Positions 55,111-62,891 of a stretch of 64,000 nt of DNA are shown here, piece by piece; within the stretch, counting starts at the first letter, position 1, and each line of letters starts with the position of its first letter. This stretch comes from Sporocytophaga myxococcoides DSM 11118 (GTDB lineage: Bacteria; Bacteroidota; Bacteroidia; Cytophagales; Cytophagaceae): contig NZ_AUFX01000013.1 in the NCBI RefSeq assembly GCF_000426725.1, forward strand, positions 1-64,000. Direction: 5' to 3'. The position numbers were made by a program, and so were the translations under genes. The notes beneath the pieces are model-generated. The model had not been told where the DNA came from, did not search any database, and worked only from the letters and a program-made list of their open reading frames with translations.

Positions 55111-55821
55111 ATGGAATTAGGAATAAAAGAGAAATGGAACAAACTGAAAGGTAAGCTGAGCGAAAAGGCCAGCGATTTCGGTGAAAAGATAGGTAAGCAT
55201 GGCCCGTTCCAAGCCCTTGAAAAGGATGCTAAGCTCGGGCGTACTCTTCACTCCGAATGCATTGCTGCAATGAACATTCTGCAGGAAAAACAGCCATCTG
55301 TAAAGGAATTGCTGCAAAAATCATATGGATTTGCTGTAATTCCAGCTATTGGTAGTGCATCACTCGTACTTGGTGGAGACTATGGAGTGGGTGAAGTATT
55401 CGTGAAAGATCATGTAATTGGCTACGCCGGAATTGGTAAAGTTACTCTCGGCGTACAAGTTGGTGGAACGAATTTTCATCAGATGATAGTATTCAACAAC
55501 GAGGAAACCTGGAAACAATTCAAGGCTGGTAAATATTCTTTTGCAGCTGACGCAGGCATTGCCATTGTGAAAGCTGGAGCACAAGCATCCAAAGGATTCG
55601 GAGCCGGCACGGTAGCCTTTGTCTTTAACGAAGGTGGTATGCTTCTGGACCTTGACATTGGAATACAGAAGTTTGTCTTCAAACCCTCTGTTCTCGGGAA
55701 GATGCGTACTACTGAAGGCGCGAAGGAAGAGGGATCAAAAGAAGAAGGTGAAAACGAAGAAAGTGATCAAAATAATGAGAATCAATCCTCAAAGCAGCGG
55801 CCCCCAGAGCCTCGCAAGTAA
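55111..55821 (+). CDS. SYLF-domain (Ysc84-like) lipid-binding protein
   Basis: This 236-residue protein has an N-terminal charged segment (1-45) and a SYLF domain (about 45-200): KSYGFAVIPAIGSASLVLGGDYGVGEV, GYAGIGKVTLGVQVGG, and the C-terminal GAGTVAFVFNEGGMLLDLDIG. SYLF domains bind phosphoinositides in eukaryotes; bacterial roles are poorly defined. Unlike many bacterial members it lacks a signal peptide, and it ends in an acidic/Gln-rich tail (about 205-236). It appears cytosolic. Nearby genes give no functional clue. Confidence 0.82.
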   Translation: MELGIKEKWNKLKGKLSEKASDFGEKIGKHGPFQALEKDAKLGRTLHSECIAAMNILQEKQPSVKELLQKSYGFAVIPAIGSASLVLGGDYGVGEVFVKDHVIGYAGIGKVTLGVQVGGTNFHQMIVFNNEETWKQFKAGKYSFAADAGIAIVKAGAQASKGFGAGTVAFVFNEGGMLLDLDIGIQKFVFKPSVLGKMRTTEGAKEEGSKEEGENEESDQNNENQSSKQRPPEPRK

Positions 55822-55949
55822 AGGAACACAATAAAAATTGGTAAGCTCAACCCCACAGTTCTGCCTATCGTGGCAGAGCGTATTCTGGGCTTTTGATGGG
55901 TACGTCTTAAAACACATGCCCACCAAATATTAAGCTTCTAATAAATAAA

Positions 55950-55980
55950 ATAGCCAGTTCCGTAAGACTGGCCATTTTTA
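55950..55980. terminator. Intrinsic terminator between convergent genes
   Basis: GCCAGT pairs with ACTGGC around an 8-base loop, with T-rich sequence after and A-rich before, between the SYLF gene and the minus-strand TPR gene. Confidence 0.65.
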
Positions 55981-56019
55981 AACATTTCTCAAATGCATGA
56001 ATACGATTCATTTGGTATT

Positions 56020-56721
56020 TTATTTATTATCACATAAATCTTTTATTGCTGCTTTATATTCTTCAGTAATAGGATCTCCTCCTAGTTTTAAACATTCATT
56101 ATAATACTTGAGAGCGCTTGAACAGTCCTTTTTATTTAAATAGCAAGCTGAAATCTTAAAAAGGGTATTTTGATTTTTTTTATCAATCTTATAGGACTTT
56201 GTTAAAATATCGATTGCAGTATCAAGTTTTGCATTAGCCTTTCCCGGTTCATTTTGTGATAAGTTATAATATTCAATCATATAACATGTTGCAAGATCTG
56301 TCATTATTTTTGAATTACGATCATCTTTAGAAAGTCCTAACTGGTATTGTTCTTTGGCTCTTTCTATGTCACCCAAAACCAAATAAACTCCACCATATCC
56401 CCAATATATATCAACATTTGTTGAGTCCATTAAGTAAGCCTGGTTAAAACGATACATAGCAGTTTTGATATCTTTATACAGATATTTGAACCCTAAATCA
56501 ATAAATTCTTCAGATGCTTTTCGCCTGGTGAATCCTTTATTTAACATATCGTTTATTAAACTTTCATCTGCTTCCTTTTGCTCTTTTGTTTTAGGAACTA
56601 ATCCATACCTAGGTAAAAGTCTGATATTTGTTTTTGCTTGTTGATTCCATTCTTCTAGGCTAATTTGTTGAGCAGATGACTTAATGGAGATTAGTAATAG
56701 AAACAGAAATAATATTCTCAT
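56020..56721 (-). CDS. Secreted tetratricopeptide repeat protein
   Basis: This 233-residue protein has a signal peptide (about 1-18) and several TPR-like helical pairs (about 75-230): AMYRFNQAYLMDSTNVDIYWGYGGVYLVLGDIERAKEQY-type units, then ALKYYNECLKLGG. It is probably a periplasmic protein-interaction scaffold. Partners cannot be named. It is the downstream gene of a pair with the unknown protein at 56795. Confidence 0.8.
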   Translation of the reverse strand: MRILFLFLLLISIKSSAQQISLEEWNQQAKTNIRLLPRYGLVPKTKEQKEADESLINDMLNKGFTRRKASEEFIDLGFKYLYKDIKTAMYRFNQAYLMDSTNVDIYWGYGGVYLVLGDIERAKEQYQLGLSKDDRNSKIMTDLATCYMIEYYNLSQNEPGKANAKLDTAIDILTKSYKIDKKNQNTLFKISACYLNKKDCSSALKYYNECLKLGGDPITEEYKAAIKDLCDNK

Positions 56722-56794
56722 TTTTAATTTTTTTTAAATGGAGCTTAAGGTATCAGAACAACCGTCGGCATGACTCAAATATAGCGAGTATTCT

Positions 56795-57361
56795 CTACTT
56801 CAATTTTCTCTTAAATTCTTCTTCCTCTTTTTTGTTTGCCTCGTAAATGTGAGGATTGTGTTCCTTCATATATTGCTCAAATTCTTGCTTTGATTCCTTA
56901 AGAAAATTCCTGCATATACTAACATCCGTTTTTGAACAAAAGATAAGGTTTGGATCCCATCTTTTCTTTTGTCCGTAAAACTTAAGTGAATTCAAAATAT
57001 CTGGCCCCCCATTTTCAAATTCAAAAATTGCATGGTGGCTGTGTCCCTTCCAGAGCTTTGTATGGAATTTGGATTTATAATTAAAACATCCGCTTAAGGT
57101 TGCCTTAGTAAAAAAAGGTTCGGTTTTAAAATCATCTAAAAAAACACAATCAAACTCAACAGGTAGTTGAGTGTCATCGAAAGTATGTGTGATCGTGAAG
57201 CCAACAAAGTTGGCTGGATTTAAATCTTCGAACCTAGTTATACCTTTTTGTGCACAAATTTCATCCTGAACAACTTTCAACTTCATAAAGTGGCTCTTTT
57301 CATCTCGATCCTCTGCTCTTATATAATTAACATTATCCATATTTGGCATAGCTCCTAACAT
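56795..57361 (-). CDS. Unknown soluble protein, 188 residues
   Basis: I do not recognise this protein. It lacks a signal peptide or membrane segment and is mixed alpha/beta with a conserved-looking core (NFVGFTITHTFDDTQLP, DCVFLDDFKTEPFF, WKGHSHHAIFEFENGG). The C-terminal helix is strongly charged (KKEEEEFKRKLK). The HSHH cluster could bind a metal, but that is speculation. The start may be ATG 57361 or the ATG at 57349. It precedes the TPR gene by 73 bases. Confidence 0.55.
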   Translation of the reverse strand: MLGAMPNMDNVNYIRAEDRDEKSHFMKLKVVQDEICAQKGITRFEDLNPANFVGFTITHTFDDTQLPVEFDCVFLDDFKTEPFFTKATLSGCFNYKSKFHTKLWKGHSHHAIFEFENGGPDILNSLKFYGQKKRWDPNLIFCSKTDVSICRNFLKESKQEFEQYMKEHNPHIYEANKKEEEEFKRKLK

Positions 57362-57765
57362 TAAAATACAGCGTATATCTACCTATTAAAACTAATCCAA
57401 ATTTTTAATTATATTAAAAATATTTATAAACAACTATAAATTACGTTAAGCTTTATCCTTCTCATAACTTAAACCATTATTTTAATAATATTAAACCTTC
57501 AATTCTAACTATGTTATCCCTTCCTATGAGGCCACCAAAGCTTATAGTCACTGCGAAGGGTATAGTAACAAAAAACATCTTACCTTTTCTATATCTTCAA
57601 TGATCCAACTTTTGTGTATTGTATTTTCTACCGAATGTATTAATTAAAATTATTTTGTTAAGTAGCTATAAATTAGCCTTAAAAACTTTACCTTTTGGCT
57701 CAATTTGTTTTTTAAATTACAGTTTTTATACAATTATTAATTTTTAACCAACTAAAACTAATTTC
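57362..57765. other. Intergenic region, nothing supported
   Basis: AT-rich and lacking a convincing frame or hairpin. It must hold the promoters of the unknown gene (minus) and the lipoprotein gene (plus). Confidence 0.4.
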
Positions 57766-58677
57766 ATGATGAAAAAATCAAAAGTATTTTTTTTAGGATT
57801 GCTGGCACTTGTTGTAGCATGTAAACAGAACGATCAAGAAGGTATTCTGCCAAAATCTGATCCGGAGTCTGAAGCTAAAAAAGCTGCTACCTTTAGTGTC
57901 CAGAATCTTGATCAGCACCATTTTTTAGTAAGCTTAACCAATATCAATGCTCTTGACCACACTTTCAAATATTCCAATGGTGAAAGTTCTAAGTCAGTTA
58001 TTGATACGGTATATTTTCCTTTCAAGGGCTCTTATGAAATAACATTGGAAGTACTTACAGCTAATGGAACATCATCTTCTTCAAAGAAGGTAAAAGTGAA
58101 CAAAGATGATGCATCTAATCCTGACCTTAACGACCCTATAGTTAAACTCCTTACAGGAGGACTTCAAGATATCGATGGTAAAACATGGGTTGTTTCTGCA
58201 GCACCATTTCAGTCGGGTATGGGACCTTTTAATACATTAACACCTGACTGGTACAATTTTCCTGAAGGTTTAATCGGTTTTGCTTGGGAAAATGGTATAC
58301 TTCAAAATTCCTTTACATTTAATTTAAGAAATTACCAATACACTCCTAAAAATACCTCGGTTACTGTTCACTATGCTTATGCCAACAGATATTTTGGGAC
58401 TTCTCAACCTATGTATGGCGATATTGCCTTATCGGATCCGGATCATGTGCAAGCACCATTCACGGTTAAAAATGCACATACTGGTATAGGAACCGGCTAT
58501 ACAATTGATATAGCCAATAACAGTTACATCGGCTATTGTGAAAAACGCAATCATTATGAGATTGTAAGTATCACTAATGATACTCTTCGTATAAGAAACC
58601 CTTATAGTGATGACGCTTATACAGACCCTTCCAATGATGTAGGGGTAAGATACTTTACACTTGTAGCAAAGCATTAA
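57766..58677 (+). CDS. Lipoprotein with PKD-like domain
   Basis: This 303-residue protein has a lipoprotein signal (ALVVACKQND, Cys 19), followed by an Asp/Glu-rich stretch typical of surface lipoproteins in Bacteroidota. A PKD/Ig-like domain (about 40-120; YSNGESSK, FKGSYEITLEVLTANG) and a larger C-terminal beta-sandwich-like domain (about 140-300) follow. The layout resembles the lipoproteins of polysaccharide-uptake loci, but no SusC/SusD genes are near. It is likely on the outer membrane surface and binds glycan; that role is inference. Confidence 0.7.
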   Translation: MMKKSKVFFLGLLALVVACKQNDQEGILPKSDPESEAKKAATFSVQNLDQHHFLVSLTNINALDHTFKYSNGESSKSVIDTVYFPFKGSYEITLEVLTANGTSSSSKKVKVNKDDASNPDLNDPIVKLLTGGLQDIDGKTWVVSAAPFQSGMGPFNTLTPDWYNFPEGLIGFAWENGILQNSFTFNLRNYQYTPKNTSVTVHYAYANRYFGTSQPMYGDIALSDPDHVQAPFTVKNAHTGIGTGYTIDIANNSYIGYCEKRNHYEIVSITNDTLRIRNPYSDDAYTDPSNDVGVRYFTLVAKH

Positions 58678-58705
58678 TTGATAACAATATTATGCTATTA
58701 ATAGA

Positions 58706-58735
58706 ATGGCTTGCGTTTGCAAGCCATCTTTTTTT
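58706..58735 (+). terminator. Intrinsic terminator of the lipoprotein gene
   Basis: ATGGCTTGC pairs perfectly with GCAAGCCAT around GTTT and is followed by C and a run of eight T. Confidence 0.95.
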
Positions 58736-58929
58736 TCAGGACAACTATATCTTTTAATACTTTCTCTTTCACAGATTGCATAGCTAAAAAGTAATTGTAG
58801 CTATTTTCTTAAAAAAGTTTACCCTGCTTTACCAATACATTTTTTATTCAATTCCGAAAAAGCTAGAGACAAGCCTTCATATCTGGAATTCATTTATGTA
58901 AATTTCACATTCTTGACTGAGAATTTCTT

Positions 58930-59195
58930 TTTCCTTTTCAGGATTTTAAACTCCTATATAGGAAGTTCAATTTTATATGTAGCTATTTCTTATTTCTATG
59001 TAGGAATTTCTTTTTCCTATGTGGGAATTTCTTTTTCCCATATAGGAATTTCATTTTCCTATATAGGAATTTCTTTTTTCCACATAGGAATTATCGATTC
59101 CTATGTAGGAATTTCTTTTTCCTATATAGGAATTGTCTTTTCCTATGCAGGAATTTCTTTTTCCTGAATAGGAATAGCTTTTTCCTAATTAAGGT
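58930..59195. repeat. Array of 12-13 palindromes at exact 21-bp spacing
   Basis: Palindromic 14-mers of the form TTCCTATATAGGAA start at 58951, 58993, 59014, 59035, 59056, 59077, 59098, 59119, 59140, 59161 and 59182. Degenerate units sit in register at 58930 and 58972. The linker between them is mostly TTTCTTT. Spacing never departs from 21 bp, so all sites lie on one face of B-DNA. The array lies between a terminator and the FnIII gene. It could be a phased binding array or a minisatellite. Confidence 0.9.
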
Positions 59196-59473
59196 TTTAA
59201 ATAATCAAGAATATGATGTATACTTTTTAGAGTTCAACTGAGAGAAAGCATTATTAATATATAAATTGATTTTGTCGTAGAAATCTTTAATTCTTATTTA
59301 ATTTCTATTTTTTCTTATTTAGTAGTAAAGTCTGTTTACCATACAGAACAAATCATAAAATCAACTGATATTTAATTACATGTACAAAATTTTTTTGAGA
59401 AATTTCTTGCTTTTGATTCATGATATATAAATTTTTATCTCAACATTTTTTTAAACATCAAAAACATACAGCT

Positions 59474-60109
59474 ATGTCCAGCACCAAAAAAGCCAAGGTT
59501 AAGCTTAACCTTAAAGGTTCTACTCTAGAAGAAAAGCTTATTCTATCAAGACAAATATTACAGGCACTTACAGAAAATGAACAGTTTCCATCCCCCATTC
59601 CAACGCTGGAGACATTATCTGCTGCAATAGTGGAACTGGATAAAGCAAATGCAGATTTAAAACAATCCCGTCAAGCTGTTTCAACCAACCTTAGTATTTT
59701 AAAGGATAAATCTATAGAACTTAATTCTGTACTAAATCAACTGGCTGCTTATGTAGAATGCACTGCAAAGGGAGATGAGATCAAAATTAAACAAGCAGGT
59801 ATGAATATAAAAGCTCAAAAGACTTCCTCCGGAATTCCTTCTGCACCGGAGAACTTGCAGGCTGTTGCAGCCAATGAAAAGGAAATAGAACTTTCCTGGG
59901 AATCTGTAAAGCATGCTAAAAGTTATGTTGTACAACTTACTTCTGACTTGAGCAAAGATGATAACTGGAGCATAGCCATTATTTCTACCAAGTCCAAAGC
60001 CACAATAAAGAATCTGGAAAGTGGAAAAAAATATTGGTTTAAAGTTGCAGCAATAGCATCGGCTGGTCAGAGCGCATGGAGCGATCCGACAACCAAATAT
60101 GCTATTTAA
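59474..60109 (+). CDS. FnIII-domain cytosolic protein of the terpenoid-like cluster
   Basis: This 211-residue protein is started at ATG 59474; an upstream in-frame ATG at 59420 gives a poor extension. It has a helical N-terminal region (about 15-110; TLEEKLILSRQILQAL, ADLKQSRQAVSTNLSIL) and a C-terminal fibronectin type III domain (about 118-211; PENLQAVAANEKEIELSW, YVVQLTS, GKKYWFKVAAI, SAWSDPTT). No signal peptide is seen, unusual for an FnIII protein. It is the first gene after the palindrome array and 130 bases before the HEIIH gene. Its role is unknown; a scaffold is one guess. Confidence 0.75.
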   Translation: MSSTKKAKVKLNLKGSTLEEKLILSRQILQALTENEQFPSPIPTLETLSAAIVELDKANADLKQSRQAVSTNLSILKDKSIELNSVLNQLAAYVECTAKGDEIKIKQAGMNIKAQKTSSGIPSAPENLQAVAANEKEIELSWESVKHAKSYVVQLTSDLSKDDNWSIAIISTKSKATIKNLESGKKYWFKVAAIASAGQSAWSDPTTKYAI

Positions 60110-60239
60110 TCAGCATGTGCAGATTTCTGCTTATCTCTCATAAGTTATGTCCTTGCGGGGATGGTATTAGGCGGAGGTGTATGGATAGATGTAAAATTAA
60201 AATTAATCTTTTTTATAAACCTTTAAACCAAATAAAGCT

Positions 60240-60863
60240 ATGCCAAAATGGAAAACACGCAAGGAAGGTGGTTCCTGGGTCGGAGGAGGAACTGAAATTG
60301 AAACTTGCAATATACAAATGAAAAATGCGATTACTGCTGCATTTAACCAGATCAATACCCATCCCAGTGTTGGTTGCTTTCCTACACTTGCCCTTAACCT
60401 CGTCACACTATGGGGCAATGGTGACGGTGAAGGATCTCTTCTGATAGATTGTGGGGATACAGGATGCAACGGAAATGAGGGTGCAAGCACATCTCCACCA
60501 CCTCTTAGAATATTTGCTGCAGGAGAGTTGAAAATATGTACCAGAGAGCCTAGCAGAATAGGTCCTGTTTTAATTCATGAAATTATACATGTTACAGGAG
60601 GCACTAAGCTTGATTCCAAAGCTGCGGAACATGCCATTTTTGCAGGCAATGGCGCGCTCCTTCCCACAGCCGATGAATGGAACCAGATTGTAGCACAAAC
60701 TAAGCCAGGGGAAGATCTTCAGGTGAGAATAGGTAAATATGTCATTTATGATGCCAGGACCGGAGAAATTTTCTCCAACGAACGTGACCAGAGAGGCGCA
60801 CGCTGCTTTCAGAGCAATGATTGGATAAGAACCTTGAATACTGGCAGTGGAAGTTGGGTATAG
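60240..60863 (+). CDS. HEIIH-motif zincin-like protein, Cys-rich
   Basis: This 207-residue protein carries a zincin-type motif HEIIH at residues 113-117, preceded by VLI and followed by a candidate third ligand, E130 (AAEHAIF). It has six cysteines (C23, C46, C71, C76, C100 and one near 183), many for a protein without a signal peptide. A Ser/Pro-rich linker (STSPPPLR) divides it. The spacing between the first motif and E130 is short for gluzincins, so metal binding is likely but peptidase activity is not shown. It overlaps the next gene by 17 bases, which indicates translational coupling. Confidence 0.7.
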   Translation: MPKWKTRKEGGSWVGGGTEIETCNIQMKNAITAAFNQINTHPSVGCFPTLALNLVTLWGNGDGEGSLLIDCGDTGCNGNEGASTSPPPLRIFAAGELKICTREPSRIGPVLIHEIIHVTGGTKLDSKAAEHAIFAGNGALLPTADEWNQIVAQTKPGEDLQVRIGKYVIYDARTGEIFSNERDQRGARCFQSNDWIRTLNTGSGSWV

Positions 60864-61869
60864 CATATCGAAAGCAGAGCAATTTCTCTTTTCTTCGACT
60901 GGAAAGTTCAGTTTATGGAATGACTTTCACACACTGGCCGGAAAAAGTTCTGAATGGGTAAGCTGTTATGTATTGTCTGCACTTCTTTCCCAACCGATGG
61001 CTAAGAAAGAATGGATGAATGATATGCAGATTAAATTAAATCTGCTAAAACTCCGTGATTTCCTGAGAGTACCCAAGGGATATAATTTTAAAGTACCAGC
61101 AGATGCTGATTCATCTGCATGGTACCTTTCTGTATTAACTCAGGTTGGAAGTCCAAAAAACAATGACCGGATTGACAAGCTTATCTGCTTCCTGAACAAG
61201 CACAGAACAAGCGATGGAGGTTTCTCTACTTTTCATTCAGGTTCTCCTATCCGGAACTTTATTAAAGCGAGTCCTCTTCATAATATGGATGGCTGGCAGC
61301 AATCACATGCTTGTGTTGCACCTTTTGTAATCATGTTGCTTTCAGATAAAGAGCGAGGATCACAAGAATATATTCTCCGCAATCAGAAACAGGATGGTTA
61401 CTGGGCATCTTATTGGTGGACGGATGATTTGTATTCTACTTTTTTAAATGTTCAATGTCTCGCATCTCTGTTTCCGGAAGAAGAGAAAGCCATTGCAAAA
61501 GGAAAAGACTGGTGCAGGAGGCAGTTTGTAAATGATAGTTATATAGCCAATTTTAAATTTCCTTTTGGTTCAGCTTTCACGACAGCATTGGGAATTTCAA
61601 CATTGCTGCAAGGAATTGTTTCGAAAGATGATATTTATATTTCCCGTAAGGCAAGTGAATGGCTTATTGATTCACAATTGTCCGAAGGAAACTGGCAACC
61701 TTCAGCACTGCTGCGCATCCCCTTCCCGGATTGCATTCATCCTGGTAGTATGAATTATTCCGAACAACTAAAGGGCGGTGGAGCATTATGCATAGATGAG
61801 CATACCTTTTTCACGACTGCTACAGTAATGCGGGCGTTAAAGTTATTTCACCAAAGGAATCTCTCATGA
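60847..61869 (+). CDS. Half-size squalene/terpene-cyclase-like alpha-barrel protein
   Basis: This 340-residue protein starts at GTG 60847 inside the preceding gene. It has repeated helix pairs of the prenyltransferase/squalene-oxidase (alpha/alpha-barrel) type: EWVSCYVLSALL (near 36-47), DADSSAWYLSVL (86-97), GGFSTF, the QW-like QKQDGYW and SQLSEGNW, and TTATVMRALKLF. DADSSA aligns with the class II cyclase DxDDTA motif, keeping the two outer Asp but with Ser for the third. Full squalene-hopene cyclases are about 630 residues, so this is a single-domain form. It ends in a 4-base overlap with the next gene. A class II cyclase or an inactive carrier are both possible. Confidence 0.7.
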   Translation: MEVGYSISKAEQFLFSSTGKFSLWNDFHTLAGKSSEWVSCYVLSALLSQPMAKKEWMNDMQIKLNLLKLRDFLRVPKGYNFKVPADADSSAWYLSVLTQVGSPKNNDRIDKLICFLNKHRTSDGGFSTFHSGSPIRNFIKASPLHNMDGWQQSHACVAPFVIMLLSDKERGSQEYILRNQKQDGYWASYWWTDDLYSTFLNVQCLASLFPEEEKAIAKGKDWCRRQFVNDSYIANFKFPFGSAFTTALGISTLLQGIVSKDDIYISRKASEWLIDSQLSEGNWQPSALLRIPFPDCIHPGSMNYSEQLKGGGALCIDEHTFFTTATVMRALKLFHQRNLS

Positions 61870-62816
61870 ACGATATCTATTCCTACAGATCCAAAGCTTA
61901 CAATCTTTTGAACCAATTTCAACTGGTCATGAGTCCTTCTGAGCTGAGAACATTTCATCAGAAAGTGATGGAGTGCGGGAAAAATGAATTCGAATACCTG
62001 ATCAGTGAACTGAACAAAAAAGATCAACTGGTAATGGAGCTCGTTAAGCAAAGACTGGAAAATGAAGGTCTATTGTCATTGGAAGAAGTAATGCAACGTG
62101 TGCTCGGATTCGGATACTTTCAAACAGAAGGTTTTTCTTGCTTATGTAGCAATTTAAACTCCAATAACAAACGGAGATCTTCACTTGGAGCCAGGGCAAA
62201 TTTCATTCTTTCATTCTATGACTTCTTAGTTGACTCGGATTTAATAAGAATAATTGAGGCACATGAATTTGACAATTTGCTTCGAAACAACAAGCCATTC
62301 TATTCACCATTGATTTTATTTTATCGGAAAGAAAATTGCGAAAGGATGATAGAAATGCTGGTAAAAAATTTCAGGGAAGGTGTTTCTGCCTCTTTAAAAG
62401 ATAAGGAGCAGAATGATTTGTTTACTATCATTTTAATGGCATGTAAAATACAGAACAGCATTACCAAACCTGCGAACACTTCTTATGAGAAACTGGAAGA
62501 GAAATCTATCTACCCTTTCTTAATTCTTGCTTATATATCTCAACAAACGCCTCTCCCATCTTCTGTTATCAACTGGGCAAGTGATTTCGGGAGACTGATA
62601 GGTTTAGTAGATGATCTTAGCGACTATGAACTAGACCTGCTTAAAAATTCTCCTAATGGCATATCTGATTGTTTTATGAAAGATAGCCAGGGCATCAGCC
62701 ATTTTGAAGAGAAATTCATAGCCCTTCTCAATCGCCTGTTCAGGACTACCAATCTAACTCCTTCTCCCATATTTACTGCAACTATTAACTCATGGATAAG
62801 CAGTTGGAATATTTGA
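61866..62816 (+). CDS. Putative class I isoprenoid synthase-like enzyme
   Basis: This 316-residue, mostly helical protein has two Asp-rich motifs about 130 residues apart: YDFLVDSD (118-125) and DDLSDYELD (249-257), the latter following GRLIGLV. Two facing Asp clusters that hold magnesium are typical of class I terpene synthases and head-to-head condensing enzymes, and the layout parallels the Bacillus YtpB type. Sequence similarity to a named family is weak, so this is a motif-based assignment. It overlaps the cyclase-like gene by 4 bases (ATGA) and ends the operon. A non-enzymatic helical protein remains possible. Confidence 0.6.
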   Translation: MNDIYSYRSKAYNLLNQFQLVMSPSELRTFHQKVMECGKNEFEYLISELNKKDQLVMELVKQRLENEGLLSLEEVMQRVLGFGYFQTEGFSCLCSNLNSNNKRRSSLGARANFILSFYDFLVDSDLIRIIEAHEFDNLLRNNKPFYSPLILFYRKENCERMIEMLVKNFREGVSASLKDKEQNDLFTIILMACKIQNSITKPANTSYEKLEEKSIYPFLILAYISQQTPLPSSVINWASDFGRLIGLVDDLSDYELDLLKNSPNGISDCFMKDSQGISHFEEKFIALLNRLFRTTNLTPSPIFTATINSWISSWNI

Positions 62817-62891
62817 ATTTCTTATTCACTAGGCCAATCGATTTCAATAGTCCCTGCTTTTAAAACTTTCCTCTTAAACTCTCCTGCACCA

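Noticed and set aside
58913-59167. Open frame of 84 codons with FSYIGIS-type heptads
   Set aside because: It starts at TTG and exists only because the palindrome period (21 bp) is a multiple of three. Codon content is set by the repeat, and no promoter or start signal supports it.
58951-59195. Possible CRISPR or iteron origin
   Set aside because: There are no unique spacers, and no replication initiator gene or DnaA-box cluster was seen nearby. A phased binding array or minisatellite fits better.
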